DNA of 64,000 nucleotides from Vibrio metschnikovii CIP 69.14 (GTDB lineage Bacteria > Pseudomonadota > Gammaproteobacteria > Enterobacterales > Vibrionaceae), in the NCBI RefSeq assembly GCF_000176155.1, contig NZ_ACZO01000006.1, positions 186,001 through 250,000 on the forward strand, read 5' to 3'. The notes beneath the pieces were generated by a model, which saw nothing but the letters and a program-made list of their open reading frames with translations, made no database searches and had not been told where the DNA came from. Position 1 is the stretch's first letter. Each line of letters starts with the position of its first letter. A program made the position numbers and the translations under genes. Positions 26,876-37,310 of the stretch are shown here, one piece after another.

Positions 26876-27304
26876 TTAAGCTTTAGAGAATAAGTGACTC
26901 AGCGCTAAGATACCTTGCAAACGAGTTAACATTGCTTGTTGCTCAACAGCGTCGCGTTGCTGCCCGTTGGTATTTCCCCATATTGGTCCTGGCCAAGCAC
27001 AGTCACTGGTAAAGCGTGCAATATGATGGATATGCAATTGAGATACAATATTACCGAGTGCACCGAGATTAATCTTGTCGGGTTGAAACAAAGCTTCAAG
27101 CGCTTGACTGACGGCTTGAGATTCCAGTAAAAACTGCTGTTGTTCGGGCATCGGTAAATGATGTAGCTCTTTCAGATGTTCTCGTTTCGGTACTAGGATC
27201 ACCCAAGGTACCGCTGATTCTTTATGTAATAACGCAACACACAGTGGGAAGTGGCCAATAATATCAGTATCTTTTGCCAGTTGTGGGTGAAGTTCAAACG
27301 GCAT
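26876..27304 (-). CDS. HIT-family nucleotide-binding protein
   Basis: A 142-residue histidine-triad protein, with the triad QLHIHHIARF (H-x-H-x-H pattern with the usual spacing near residue 90). HIT proteins hydrolyse or transfer nucleotides from small nucleotide conjugates; substrate unknown. ATG at 27304 has GGAGG five bases upstream; the ATG at 27316 is part of that ribosome-binding site and is rejected. It lies downstream of argS on the same strand, separated by a hairpin. Confidence 0.85.
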   Translation of the reverse strand: MPFELHPQLAKDTDIIGHFPLCVALLHKESAVPWVILVPKREHLKELHHLPMPEQQQFLLESQAVSQALEALFQPDKINLGALGNIVSQLHIHHIARFTSDCAWPGPIWGNTNGQQRDAVEQQAMLTRLQGILALSHLFSKA

Positions 27305-27336
27305 CGTTGCCTCCATTTTGGACGATTGTTCGATGT

Positions 27337-27364
27337 AATAAAGGCTGGCACAACGCCAGCCTTT
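27337..27364 (-). terminator. terminator after argS
   Basis: AAGGCTGGC (27341-27349) pairs with GCCAGCCTT (27355-27363), loop ACAAC. Read on the minus strand it ends in CCTTTATT, a moderate T-run, suitable for ending argS. Confidence 0.65.
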
Positions 27365-27412
27365 TGTTCTTAATATATTGTATTGATTCGTCGTTGACGA
27401 GAGGCTCGCTAC

Positions 27413-29146
27413 TTACATTCGCTCTAGAGTGTTAATGCCGAGTAGATCCAAACCTTGTTTGATGGTTTTTGCTGTCAGTGCAGCAAGTTTCAAGCGGCTC
27501 TGCTTGCTTTCTTCATTACTGGCAACCAAGATTGGACAAGCCTCATAGAAACTAGAGAATTGACCAGCCAGTTCAAACAGGTAACTACACATAATGTGTG
27601 GCTGACCTTCGCGGGCGACGGCTTGTACCGCTTCTTCAAACTGCAGCAGTTTAGCGATCAAAGCTTTTTCTTTTTCTTCACCAATAATGATTTGGCCAGT
27701 AAGTTCATCCATTGAAATACCAGCTTTAGCGAAGATAGAGGCAACACGAGTGTAAGCGTACTGCATATAAGGCGCAGTATTACCTTCAAATGCCAGCATA
27801 TTATCCCAATCGAAAATATAATCGGTGGTGCGATGCTTAGACAGGTCAGCATATTTTACCGCAGCCATAGCGACAGTGGTGGCAATGCTGGTTTTCTCTT
27901 CAGCCGTTAAATCTGGGTTTTTCGCTTCAATCAGTGCCGCTGCGCGCACTTGCGCTTCATCGAGAAGATCGGCAAGACGCACGGTTCCGCCCGCACGAGT
28001 TTTAAACGGACGCCCATCTTTACCCAGCATCATGCCGAACGCGTGATGTTCAAGTGACACATGTTCAGGAATGTAGCCCGCTTTACGTACGATAGTCCAC
28101 GCTTGCATGAGGTGCTGATGTTGTCTGGAGTCGATGAAGTACAGCACTCGGTCCGCGCCAAGTGTTTCATAACGATATTTTGCACAAGCAATATCGGTAG
28201 TGGTATACAAGAAACCACCATCACGCTTCTGGATGATAACGCCCATTGGCTCACCATCTTTATTTTTGTATTCATCTAAAAAGACAACTTGAGCGCCGTC
28301 ATCTTCTTGAGCAATGCCTTTTTCTTTTAGATCAGCGACGATACCCGGTAGCATATCGTTGTACATGCTTTCGCCCATGACATTATCACGTGATAATGAG
28401 ACATTGAGGCGGTCATAGTTTTGTTGGTTTTGAATCATGGTCACATCGACCAGCTTCTTCCACATCTCTAGGCAGAAAGCATCACCACTTTGCAGTTTCA
28501 CCACGTAGTTACGTGCTTTAGCGGCAAATTCTTCATCTTCATCGTAGAGCGTTTTTGATTCGCGATAGAAAGCTTCTAAATCGGCCAGCTCCATTGAAAC
28601 CTCACCCGATTGCTGTTGGACTCGCTCAAGGTTGGCAATCAACATACCGAACTGAGTACCCCAGTCACCAATATGGTTAGCTCGAATCACGTTATGGCCT
28701 AAAAACTCCAGCGTACGAACGACGGCATCACCGATGATTGTCGAGCGTAAATGACCCACGTGCATCTCTTTTGCCACGTTAGGGGCAGAGTAATCAACGA
28801 CAATAGTTTGTGGTTCCGCTTTGTTGACGCCGAGATGAGCATCAGCGAGGGCTAATTCGGCTTGCTGAGCAAGAAAGGTCTCACTCAAGAAAATGTTAAT
28901 AAAGCCTGGGCCCGCGATTTCGGTTTTACTGGCAATGCCATCGAGATCCAAGACATCAATGACCTTCTGTGCGAATTCTCGCGGATTCATCCCTAACTGT
29001 TTAGCGACGCCCATCACGCCGTTAGCTTGATAATCACCAAATTGTGGTTTTGCAGATTGACGAACTGCTGCAGGGCTTCCTGCAGGTGCACCAGCGGCTT
29101 CAAGAGCCTGAGAGACTTTATCATTAATCAGTGCTTGAATATTCAC
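27413..29146 (-). CDS. argS: arginyl-tRNA synthetase
   Basis: A 577-residue class I aminoacyl-tRNA synthetase, the same length as E. coli ArgS. An N-terminal Add-1 domain (about 1-110) is followed by the HIGH motif in the form HVGHLRST (about 132-139), the catalytic Rossmann fold and the anticodon-binding domain ending LGINTLERM as usual for the family. As in many ArgS, a canonical KMSK is not obvious; [11 protein letters not shown] occupies that region. Divergent from the YecM-like gene. Confidence 0.97.
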   Translation of the reverse strand: MNIQALINDKVSQALEAAGAPAGSPAAVRQSAKPQFGDYQANGVMGVAKQLGMNPREFAQKVIDVLDLDGIASKTEIAGPGFINIFLSETFLAQQAELALADAHLGVNKAEPQTIVVDYSAPNVAKEMHVGHLRSTIIGDAVVRTLEFLGHNVIRANHIGDWGTQFGMLIANLERVQQQSGEVSMELADLEAFYRESKTLYDEDEEFAAKARNYVVKLQSGDAFCLEMWKKLVDVTMIQNQQNYDRLNVSLSRDNVMGESMYNDMLPGIVADLKEKGIAQEDDGAQVVFLDEYKNKDGEPMGVIIQKRDGGFLYTTTDIACAKYRYETLGADRVLYFIDSRQHQHLMQAWTIVRKAGYIPEHVSLEHHAFGMMLGKDGRPFKTRAGGTVRLADLLDEAQVRAAALIEAKNPDLTAEEKTSIATTVAMAAVKYADLSKHRTTDYIFDWDNMLAFEGNTAPYMQYAYTRVASIFAKAGISMDELTGQIIIGEEKEKALIAKLLQFEEAVQAVAREGQPHIMCSYLFELAGQFSSFYEACPILVASNEESKQSRLKLAALTAKTIKQGLDLLGINTLERM

Positions 29147-29352
29147 ACGCGTGTCCTTTGATTCTGGAAACTGGTTTGGTATGCATTTTATTCACTACGG
29201 GGTAGTGAGTGCATATCTCGATTCTGTTGATAATTTACGGCCCATAATAACAATTTTATGGGGAGGCACATAGGGCGAAAATTAGGTATTTTTCTACTTT
29301 AACGAGGAATCTTGATACTATCAGCTGAAAATACCGATTTTGGATGATTATT

Positions 29353-29952
29353 ATGTCTGAATTACTCATCAATTCTGGCCTTCACCCTGAGCAGATGAAA
29401 AGTGAAGTTGATGATTTCATGGATAAAATTCATGAATTATGCAAGATCTTACACATTGATATCTCATCATTAGCGATTGATCATATCGCGCTTAGAATCA
29501 ATCAGTGGCCATTGGCGCAAGCCGCTCATCAAGCTTGGTTAGAGTATGGTTCCTTACTCTCTGAAGCGAAGATCAACGGTCGACCCATCGTCGTATTGGA
29601 TTTGTATCAACCTATCGTTCATAAGCATTGGTCGATAGCGTGTTTAGAACTGCCTTATCCTGCCGAAGGAAAATGTTATCCAACACAAGGTTGGGAGCAT
29701 ATTGAATGTGTTTTTCATGCTAATGCTACAACCGCACAGGCGTATCTGCAGGCTATTTTGCAACATTTTCCTGAATTAGCGGAACATTGGGATTCATTAG
29801 CGGCATTAGGGGTTAAGACAAAACTTTCTCATCCACAAGGTGAAGGTGAGCGGCTTGCAAACCCAACCGTTGCTTTTAAATGGCAGGGAGTGTGCCTTAA
29901 ACTGCATCCTCACAGTTTAAGGCAAGTGATTGAGTCCGAAAGATTAACCTAA
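29353..29952 (+). CDS. YecM family protein (VOC-like fold)
   Basis: A 199-residue protein of the YecM family, whose E. coli member also lies next to argS. Family-like segments are DHIALRIN, GRPIVVLDLYQPI and GWEHIECVF, consistent with a glyoxalase/VOC-type metal-binding fold; the H and E residues are candidate metal ligands. Its reaction is unknown. The ATG at 29353 has GGA eight bases upstream. It converges on the insulinase-family gene, overlapping its last codons by 9 bp. Confidence 0.75.
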   Translation: MSELLINSGLHPEQMKSEVDDFMDKIHELCKILHIDISSLAIDHIALRINQWPLAQAAHQAWLEYGSLLSEAKINGRPIVVLDLYQPIVHKHWSIACLELPYPAEGKCYPTQGWEHIECVFHANATTAQAYLQAILQHFPELAEHWDSLAALGVKTKLSHPQGEGERLANPTVAFKWQGVCLKLHPHSLRQVIESERLT

Positions 29953-32721
29953 ATCATACACTTTTGGGCGTAATTGAAACTCTGCTATTGAATCAATTGG
30001 TTGCCCTAGTGTGAAAGGCGGAGCGTGGTGGTGGGCTTGTCCTTGGGTATGCATAATTAAACGGTTGGCCGTTCTGGGTTTTAATTGATTGACCACAAAG
30101 CGGATCATATCAGAACGACTGAGGCGTTTGAGCTCTTCTAGGACCATCTCGCGTTGATCAAAGCTCCAGTCTTTATTACCGATTGCTACCCATAATCGTT
30201 GCGCTCGGCTTCTTAACGTTGGATCGGCAGAGGCGATTTGGTTCCATAACCCTCGTTTACTGCTGTGCCATTGATATTCGTTTAATTCGAGCAATACCAT
30301 GTAAAAAGCGTTTAAAAATTCATCGATTGAATTGATCAGTTCAATCGGTGCTGCATGTGGAGATTGAACGTAAAGGACAATGCCAGGGTGACGGTTAAGG
30401 GGCATGTTGCCAGTACCCACCATATAACCGAGCTGCTGCTTGGTCCGTATTTCATGAAAAAATGTCGCTGACATTAGATGATTAGCGAGTGAATACAGGG
30501 CGATGCTACGGGGCTGACTATCTGGCGATTGGTAATACACCACTACGGCTGAATCATCTTGATTGCAATGAACTTCATGTTGAAAAGAACCATGATTGCC
30601 CAGCGTGATCAATGGGCGTAACGCTTCTTGATAAGCTTGATCGTTCACTCGTAAGGCCGTTTTTAGCATTTCGCCCAGGGTCAGCGCTTCTTGGGCTAAC
30701 CAATCACCATACACGAACATCTCAACATGCAGCTTGGAGAGGATTAACTCAACAAAGGGCGCAAGATGCTCAAGCTTGATACTTTCGAGAGCGTTCAGTA
30801 AATCACTATAGGGAGGATTATTCGGTTGCAGTAATCCGGTCATCGCATTAAATAGCTGTGAAATAGGACGATCATGCGCTGCATTACGCCAGTTACGATG
30901 TAATTGCTGTTTAATCGTAGCAAAACGTGCTGGCTGAAAGTCACGTTGAGAAAATTTATCCAAAATCATCTTCATCAGTTGCGGTTGCTTTTGACTAAAG
31001 CCAGAAAGAGAGAGGGTAACACCGCCTTGATGGGCATAGAGGTTATAACTCATACCGGCGATTTCCGCTTGATAGGTTTGGGTGGCTAAACTATCTAAGA
31101 ACATCTCTACACATAAGCGAGTCATAACGATGTGACGAGTGCTTGATACGGCATGAGGGCTATCGATGGCCATATAGATCACACCTTTCGGAACCTGAAA
31201 TTCAGTGTCTTGTTGATGCCATAATCTAAAGCCGGGTAATTCTTCAATAATCTGTGGTTGCGCAGTAGGATTGACGAACGGCTTGGGTTCTAATTGTTCG
31301 CAAATAAATGGGTTTTTACCGGGTAATCTCACTGGAAAATCAGTGACGATCGTGTGGTATTTAGTTAATTGCTGTTGAGTAAAGGGGCGACAAGCATAAG
31401 GCGTTCCATACCACTGTGCATTACGATCATAGCTGAGTCCTTGAGCGACTAAGGTTACTCGTAAGTTCTCTGGTACCAGATAGCTGAGAATAGTGTTCAG
31501 TAAAGGTTCATCATAGGCTTGCATCATATAATCACCATACATGATGTCCTCAGGCTGGTAATGTTGCATATTGATCACTAAGTGGCTGGCAATATCAAGA
31601 GGGCGCGAGGTTTCTTGAAAACGGAAGACGGATTCAAGAACGGCTCTTTTTTCTAGATAGCGCCACTCATTAAGCCCTTCACGGCCAATCAGCGCTAAAG
31701 TTTGAAACAGCATCTGAATAATATCATCGACGTGCTCAATGCCTTGCTGAGTTAAGGTACAACTGATAGCAAACTCTCGGTAATTGCTGCCGCTGGCTCC
31801 CCCTCCCGCAGAGAGGGATGTGATCCAATTGCGCTCTCTTAATGCCAATAATAAGCTGCCTTCCCCTTCATAACCCAATAAATGGGCAAAATAGGAGAGG
31901 GGTTTGTATTGATAATAGGCATCCGTACTCGGCATTGGGAAACTTAAGATCAGCTTGCGGGTTTCTTTTAATGGCTCAACATACAGCCATAATCCGGTAT
32001 GTTTTTGTTCAACAAAGGGGGGCTGAATATTTTTATCAGCTTGTTGAGTATTAATAATGGTGGCAAAACCTTGTTCCACCGAGTGTTGTAACTCATCCAG
32101 TGATTGTGGGCCAACGATTGCTAGTGTCATGATATCAGCCGAGTAATAAGCTTGATAAAAAGCGATCACTTCATCACGAATGGATTGGCCGTTTCTATCG
32201 GCGAGAGTCTGTTGATTACCGACGGAAAATTTAGCAAAAGGGTGAGCTGGATTAATGGTTTCTTTGTGGACTTGATATAAACGTCTCGAGTCAACGTTTA
32301 ATTTCATCTTAAATTCAGAATCAACCGCTTGACGTTCTTTATCTAGGGCTTCAGCATTGAATAGTGGGGCTAAAAAAAACTGACTGAAACGATCCAGTGC
32401 TTTGGCAAAAGCATTGGGATCGATATCAAAAAAGAAACAACTATGTTCCGTTCCTGTCCAGGCGTTGTTGCTTCCGCCGTGCTGACTAATAAAATTTTGA
32501 AACTCGCCTACTTTAGGGTATTTTTCAGTCCCTAGAAACAGCATGTGCTCTAGATAATGTGCCATGCCTGGTCGGTCACTAGGATCATCAAAATGACCCA
32601 CTCTAACCGCCAATGCCGCTGCGGATTTCTGTGCATCAAGTTCATGGATCAGTAAAACACGTAATCCATTCTTTAACGTGAGATAACGATAATGATGATT
32701 ATCATTGGGGCTTATATGCAC
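29944..32721 (-). CDS. insulinase (M16) family zinc protease
   Basis: A 925-residue pitrilysin/insulysin-type metalloprotease with four M16 domains. The inverted zinc motif HYLEH is at residues 55-59, with the distal glutamate about 75 residues later in ERQAVDSEF. I choose a GTG at 32721 (MHISPND...) because GGAG lies seven bases upstream; the frame is open to 32820 but that extension has no ribosome-binding site. Without a signal peptide the product would be cytoplasmic, unlike E. coli PtrA, which is periplasmic and about 960 residues. It probably degrades peptides. Confidence 0.88.
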   Translation of the reverse strand: MHISPNDNHHYRYLTLKNGLRVLLIHELDAQKSAAALAVRVGHFDDPSDRPGMAHYLEHMLFLGTEKYPKVGEFQNFISQHGGSNNAWTGTEHSCFFFDIDPNAFAKALDRFSQFFLAPLFNAEALDKERQAVDSEFKMKLNVDSRRLYQVHKETINPAHPFAKFSVGNQQTLADRNGQSIRDEVIAFYQAYYSADIMTLAIVGPQSLDELQHSVEQGFATIINTQQADKNIQPPFVEQKHTGLWLYVEPLKETRKLILSFPMPSTDAYYQYKPLSYFAHLLGYEGEGSLLLALRERNWITSLSAGGGASGSNYREFAISCTLTQQGIEHVDDIIQMLFQTLALIGREGLNEWRYLEKRAVLESVFRFQETSRPLDIASHLVINMQHYQPEDIMYGDYMMQAYDEPLLNTILSYLVPENLRVTLVAQGLSYDRNAQWYGTPYACRPFTQQQLTKYHTIVTDFPVRLPGKNPFICEQLEPKPFVNPTAQPQIIEELPGFRLWHQQDTEFQVPKGVIYMAIDSPHAVSSTRHIVMTRLCVEMFLDSLATQTYQAEIAGMSYNLYAHQGGVTLSLSGFSQKQPQLMKMILDKFSQRDFQPARFATIKQQLHRNWRNAAHDRPISQLFNAMTGLLQPNNPPYSDLLNALESIKLEHLAPFVELILSKLHVEMFVYGDWLAQEALTLGEMLKTALRVNDQAYQEALRPLITLGNHGSFQHEVHCNQDDSAVVVYYQSPDSQPRSIALYSLANHLMSATFFHEIRTKQQLGYMVGTGNMPLNRHPGIVLYVQSPHAAPIELINSIDEFLNAFYMVLLELNEYQWHSSKRGLWNQIASADPTLRSRAQRLWVAIGNKDWSFDQREMVLEELKRLSRSDMIRFVVNQLKPRTANRLIMHTQGQAHHHAPPFTLGQPIDSIAEFQLRPKVYDLG

Positions 32722-32951
32722 AGAGGGTCTCCAAACGGGAAATGAATAGTAAGTATGGCGCTGAAACAACAGCCTGCCAATTGACGGTGAGTAAATTTTT
32801 GAACAAACGGTCATTTTCATCGTGATAACAACTTTTTAGCAGAGTGTTAGCTTCATCGATGTCTTTGAGCCGTAGACTGTTATAATCATGACTATGGTCA
32901 ATATGCCCTAGCAAAAAAGAGCATGCCGACAATAGGTTAATAGGTAAAAAT

Positions 32952-33419
32952 ATGAAAATTGTGATTATGCGTCATGGAGAAGCTGAACATTATGCGGACA
33001 GTGATGCAGAACGAGCGTTAACCGAAACAGGACAAACAGCGTCTGCTGCGGTTGCTCGTGTGTTTGCTAAGCAGTCAGGATTAGACCAATTTGATAAAGT
33101 ATTGGTGAGTCCTTACTTACGTGCTCAGCAAACTTGGCAGGCCATTTCGGGATGTTTTTCGGTGGCTAAGGTAGAGACCTGTGACGATATTACGCCTTAT
33201 GGTCAAGCTGAAGATGTGTTTGAGTATCTTGTGGCTCTGATTCAAACGGAACAACTCGAGACACTGCTGATTATTTCTCATTTGCCTTTGGTCGGTTATT
33301 TAGTGGCGGAATTGGTCGCCGGTCTCCCTGCGCCAATGTTTCCTACCTCTGGTGCGATCGGTTTAGAGTTTGACCCTGAGACAAAGCAAGCCAGTGTATT
33401 GTGGAATGTTTATCCTTAA
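32952..33419 (+). CDS. sixA: phosphohistidine phosphatase
   Basis: A 155-residue histidine-phosphatase (RHG) protein: VIMRHGEAE at 3-11 holds the catalytic His, and SPYLRAQQTW and ISHLPLVGYL carry the further arginine and second histidine. SixA removes phosphate from histidine phosphotransfer domains (ArcB, PtsO in E. coli). The start is preceded by AATAGGTAAAAAT. It stands alone and is followed by two strong inverted repeats. Confidence 0.87.
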   Translation: MKIVIMRHGEAEHYADSDAERALTETGQTASAAVARVFAKQSGLDQFDKVLVSPYLRAQQTWQAISGCFSVAKVETCDDITPYGQAEDVFEYLVALIQTEQLETLLIISHLPLVGYLVAELVAGLPAPMFPTSGAIGLEFDPETKQASVLWNVYP

Positions 33420-33449
33420 TCGGCACCAATACCAATAATTGTTATCTAT

Positions 33450-33491
33450 CACCCAAACAACTTGACGCTGAAACTTCACGTTGTTTGGGTG
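33450..33491. repeat. perfect 12-bp inverted repeat after sixA
   Basis: CACCCAAACAAC (33450-33461) pairs with GTTGTTTGGGTG (33480-33491) around an 18-base loop, with no T-run directly after it. The wording resembles a dispersed Vibrio intergenic hairpin I recall from other genomes. It abuts the sixA terminator. Confidence 0.5.
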
Positions 33492-33493
33492 GC

Positions 33494-33524
33494 AAGCTGC
33501 CTTGGGTTTTAGGCAGCTTTTTTT
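33494..33524 (+). terminator. terminator after sixA
   Basis: AAGCTGCCT (33494-33502) pairs with AGGCAGCTT (33511-33519), followed by a run of seven T's. Confidence 0.85.
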
Positions 33525-33619
33525 ATCATTCACTATGCTGATGAGGCTGATCTATTCTGATGGTCATGGTGAAGGAGATCATTATTCAGATGAATCGTCA
33601 TATTCTTGACATACACAAC

Positions 33620-33635
33620 TGGACTAAAACTTGCA
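33620..33635 (+). promoter_or_regulatory. sigma-54 promoter for the flhA operon
   Basis: TGGACTAAAACTTGCA has GG and GC separated by exactly 10 bases, the -24/-12 pattern of RpoN promoters (consensus TGGCAC-N5-TTGCA). It lies 72 bases before the flhA ATG. In Vibrio the middle flagellar genes are transcribed by sigma-54 with FlrA or FlrC, so the position makes sense. Confidence 0.72.
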
Positions 33636-33706
33636 TCTTTGCTGCTCGGTAGGATCTCGTACACCGTTTTGTCGTAACTTTCCATTAACTTATTACTTGC
33701 AGGCCT

Positions 33707-35800
33707 ATGAAATTTACGCTGCCATTTGCTCATAAATTACCTAAGATTCCACAACGCAGTCTTCCCGCGATTGGTGCGCCAGTCATGGTACTGGCTACGT
33801 TGGCCATGGTGGTCTTACCGATACCTGCGTTTTTACTCGATTTATTTTTTACCTTTAACATTGCGTTATCGATGGTCGTGTTATTAGTGACTGTCTATAC
33901 CCGACGCCCACTCGATTTTGCTGCGTTTCCAACCGTATTGTTAATTGCCACGTTATTACGTTTAGCATTGAACGTGGCTTCAACTCGTGTGGTGTTATTA
34001 CACGGACATGAAGGTTCTGGTGCGGCTGGTAACGTCATTGAAGCCTTTGGTAGCGTAGTTATTGGTGGTAACTACGCGGTTGGTTTGGTGGTATTCCTTA
34101 TTCTGATGATCATTAACTTCATGGTCGTCACCAAAGGGGCGGGACGGATTTCAGAGGTGAGTGCACGCTTTACTCTTGATGCTTTACCCGGTAAGCAGAT
34201 GGCAATTGATGCCGATCTAAACGCTGGTCTGATTGATCAAGAGCAAGCGAGAACTCGTCGTTTTGAAGTAACAAAAGAAGCGGATTTCTACGGGTCAATG
34301 GATGGTGCTTCAAAATTTGTTAAAGGTGATGCCATCGCTGGGATCTTGATTCTGTTCATCAATATTGTCGGTGGCTTAATTATCGGGATGATCCAATACG
34401 ACTTGAGCTTTAGCCAAGCAATGGAAATCTATATTTTGTTGACCATTGGTGACGGTTTAGTGGCGCAGATCCCTTCGTTACTGCTTTCTATCGGTGCGGC
34501 CATTATGGTTACCCGCCAAAATACCGATCAAGATATGGGTGAACAGCTCATTTTCCAGCTGTTTGATAATCCTAAAGCCTTAATAATCACCGCGGGCATA
34601 CTTGGCATAATGGGGGTTGTTCCTGGTATGCCTCATTTTTCTTTTTTACTACTTGCTGTTTTAGCAGGGGGCGCGGCTTATTGGTTGCAACGAAAACAGG
34701 CAAGAGAGAAAGAAGAAGCGAAGTTGCCCGTTAAAGCCGAAGGCGACGCTCCGACATTACGTGAATTATCGTGGGATGATGTACAGCCTGTCGATGTTAT
34801 TGGTCTGGAAGTTGGCTACCGTTTGATCCCCTTAGTCGATAGAGATCAAGGGGGCGAACTGCTGGAGCGTGTTAAAGGGGTACGCAAAAAACTGTCACAA
34901 GATTTTGGTTTTCTAATTCCTCCGGTACACATTCGCGATAATCTTGAGCTGACACCAAATAGCTATCGAATTACCCTCATGGGCGTCGCGGTGGGCGAAG
35001 CTGAAATTAGACCCGATCAAGAACTCGCCATTAACCCAGGGCAAGTGTATGGAATGATCGACGGTGAACACACTTACGATCCCGCTTTTGGTTTAGAAGC
35101 AGTGTGGATACGTGAAGAGCAGCGAGAGCATGCTCAAGCACTGGGTTACACAGTGGTTGACGCCTCTACGGTATTAGCGACACATTTAAGCCAATTGCTC
35201 ACCAATAACGCTGCACAATTAATTGGTCATGAAGAAGTACAAAACTTACTTGAGCTACTTGGACGGACGGCACCGAGATTAGTCGATGGTTTTGTCCCTG
35301 ATCAGTTATCGTTAGGCGTTGTGGTGAAAGTATTACAAAACTTACTCAATGAAGCGATCCCGATTCGAGATATCCGCACGATTGTTCAAACCTTGTCTGA
35401 ATATGCGAGTAAGAGTCAAGAACCTGACATTTTGACCGCTGCGGTGCGTATCGCATTGAAACGATTAATTGTTCAAGAAATCAATGGTATAGAGCCAGAG
35501 TTGCCGGTTATCACGCTGATCCCTGAGCTGGAACAGATATTGCATCAAACTATGCAAGCTTCAGGCGGAGAGTCTGCAGGCATTGAACCTGGTTTGGCGG
35601 AACGTTTACAAATGGCGCTTAGCCAAGCGACTCAAGAGCAAGAGCTTAAAGGGGAACCCGCTGTATTATTGACTTCAGGCGTCTTGCGTTCAACGTTAGC
35701 CAAGTTTGTCAAAAATACGATTCCAAATCTCAGAGTTCTCTCCTATCAAGAGATCCCGGATGAGAAACAGATTCGAATTGTACAGGCAGTGGGTAACTAA
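33707..35800 (+). CDS. flhA: flagellar export apparatus protein
   Basis: A 697-residue FlhA, the export-gate component of the flagellar type III secretion system. The N-terminal half has about eight membrane helices and the FHIPEP-type conserved region (RPLDFAAFPTVLLIATLLRLALNVASTR; GKQMAIDADLNAGLID). The C-terminal cytoplasmic half (from about residue 330) docks chaperone-substrate complexes. Normal length. First gene of the downstream flagellar and chemotaxis series, behind a sigma-54-type promoter. Confidence 0.97.
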   Translation: MKFTLPFAHKLPKIPQRSLPAIGAPVMVLATLAMVVLPIPAFLLDLFFTFNIALSMVVLLVTVYTRRPLDFAAFPTVLLIATLLRLALNVASTRVVLLHGHEGSGAAGNVIEAFGSVVIGGNYAVGLVVFLILMIINFMVVTKGAGRISEVSARFTLDALPGKQMAIDADLNAGLIDQEQARTRRFEVTKEADFYGSMDGASKFVKGDAIAGILILFINIVGGLIIGMIQYDLSFSQAMEIYILLTIGDGLVAQIPSLLLSIGAAIMVTRQNTDQDMGEQLIFQLFDNPKALIITAGILGIMGVVPGMPHFSFLLLAVLAGGAAYWLQRKQAREKEEAKLPVKAEGDAPTLRELSWDDVQPVDVIGLEVGYRLIPLVDRDQGGELLERVKGVRKKLSQDFGFLIPPVHIRDNLELTPNSYRITLMGVAVGEAEIRPDQELAINPGQVYGMIDGEHTYDPAFGLEAVWIREEQREHAQALGYTVVDASTVLATHLSQLLTNNAAQLIGHEEVQNLLELLGRTAPRLVDGFVPDQLSLGVVVKVLQNLLNEAIPIRDIRTIVQTLSEYASKSQEPDILTAAVRIALKRLIVQEINGIEPELPVITLIPELEQILHQTMQASGGESAGIEPGLAERLQMALSQATQEQELKGEPAVLLTSGVLRSTLAKFVKNTIPNLRVLSYQEIPDEKQIRIVQAVGN

Positions 35801-35830
35801 CCACTTTAACCAACAGTACGGATATCTGCC

Positions 35831-37297
35831 TTGAAAATTAAACGATTTTTTGCGAAAGACATGCGAATGGCGCTGCTGCAAGTGAAAGAAGAGCTTGGAG
35901 CGGACGCGGTGATCATGTCGAATAAAAAAGTCGCAGGAGGTGTCGAAATTGTCGCCGCGGTCGATGCGGATTCAGCTTCATCAGCCCCTACAGCGACGAA
36001 ACAGTATCGTGCTTCGCCTGCTCAGTATGATAATCGTAAGCCAAGCCCATCAACGCGCAATAGCGCAAGAGAGCTGGAAGACGACCGAGTCAGCTTAAAA
36101 GCCAGCAATGCGAATGGCGCTTCTATGACTCAGCGTTTTGCCAGCATGCTGAAACAGTACAGCCAAACACCAGATACCGAACATCGCGCCGAAAATGAAG
36201 ACTCATTAACGGCCTTGTTGCAGCGCAACCAGACCAAAACGGCCCCTAATCGACAATTGGCGAATGAAAGCGCACTCGCAAAGTTAATGGCTGAAGAGAA
36301 TCCCACTCCTCGTCAACGCCCACGTCTAGACTCTTCGCGTTACGAACCGAAACGAGATAATGAGCCAACACTGACTCAGCAAGAGTTAGAGAGTATGCGC
36401 GAAGAGATGAACTCGATTCGACGTTTGCTTGAGCACCAAGTATCGGGATTAATGTGGCAAGAAGTGGAGCGTCGCGAGCCTTTGCGAGCGATGCTGATTA
36501 AGCGTTTGGAACGCATGGGTGTTTCTTTGGAGTTGGCTGATCAACTCGCTTGTTATATCCCCGAGGAAACGCCGCCACCGAAAGCGTGGAAAGCTTTACT
36601 CGGCTTAGTCTCCGATCAAATCCCTGTAGTCAAAAAAGATATTTTACAACGCGGCGGTGTCGTTGCATTACTGGGTCCAACTGGAGTGGGTAAAACGACG
36701 ACGGTTGCTAAATTAGCGGCTCGTGCGGCGATGGAGTATGGCTCAGATAATGTGGCATTAATAACCACCGATACTTACCGAATAGGCGCTCATGAACAAC
36801 TCTCGATTTATGGTCGAATTATGGGATGTCCAGTAAGAGTTGCTAAAGATTCCAAAGAGTTAGCCGATGTAATTCATCAGTTACGTAATCGACGCTTGAT
36901 CCTTGTTGATACTGCGGGAATGGGCCAGCGTGATGTACGTTTATCTGAACAATTGGATACCTTAATGCAAGAGAGTGATGAAGTGATTCACAGCTACCTT
37001 GTATTACCCGCTACAGCACAGCGTAAAGTGCTACAGGAAACCATTGAGCACTTTCGAAGAATTCCTCTTTCTGGGTGCATTATGACTAAGCTCGATGAGT
37101 GTTTGAGCTTGGGAGAGTTTGTCAGTGTTGTCGTTCAAAATGCGTTACCCGTTGCTTATATTGCCAACGGACAACGCGTACCCGAAGACATAGTGATTGC
37201 TCAGCCAAAGTACATGGTGGCAAAAGCAAATGAGTTACTAGAGAAGTCGACAGAGAATGAACCTCATTACTGGAATAGCGATTCAGAGAGATTCTAG
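35831..37297 (+). CDS. flhF: flagellar biosynthesis GTPase
   Basis: A 488-residue SRP-family GTPase that marks the cell pole for flagellum assembly in polar flagellates. It has an N-terminal basic/B domain with a long low-complexity linker (about 45-190), then NG domains with P-loop GPTGVGKTTT at about 281-290, DTYRIGAHEQL, DTAGMGQRD and TKLDE. The start is a TTG (KIKRFFAKDMRMAL opening, as in other Vibrio FlhF). It follows flhA by 30 bp. No defect is seen. Confidence 0.95.
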   Translation: MKIKRFFAKDMRMALLQVKEELGADAVIMSNKKVAGGVEIVAAVDADSASSAPTATKQYRASPAQYDNRKPSPSTRNSARELEDDRVSLKASNANGASMTQRFASMLKQYSQTPDTEHRAENEDSLTALLQRNQTKTAPNRQLANESALAKLMAEENPTPRQRPRLDSSRYEPKRDNEPTLTQQELESMREEMNSIRRLLEHQVSGLMWQEVERREPLRAMLIKRLERMGVSLELADQLACYIPEETPPPKAWKALLGLVSDQIPVVKKDILQRGGVVALLGPTGVGKTTTVAKLAARAAMEYGSDNVALITTDTYRIGAHEQLSIYGRIMGCPVRVAKDSKELADVIHQLRNRRLILVDTAGMGQRDVRLSEQLDTLMQESDEVIHSYLVLPATAQRKVLQETIEHFRRIPLSGCIMTKLDECLSLGEFVSVVVQNALPVAYIANGQRVPEDIVIAQPKYMVAKANELLEKSTENEPHYWNSDSERF

Positions 37298-37310
37298 GCG
37301 GCGGACAAAT

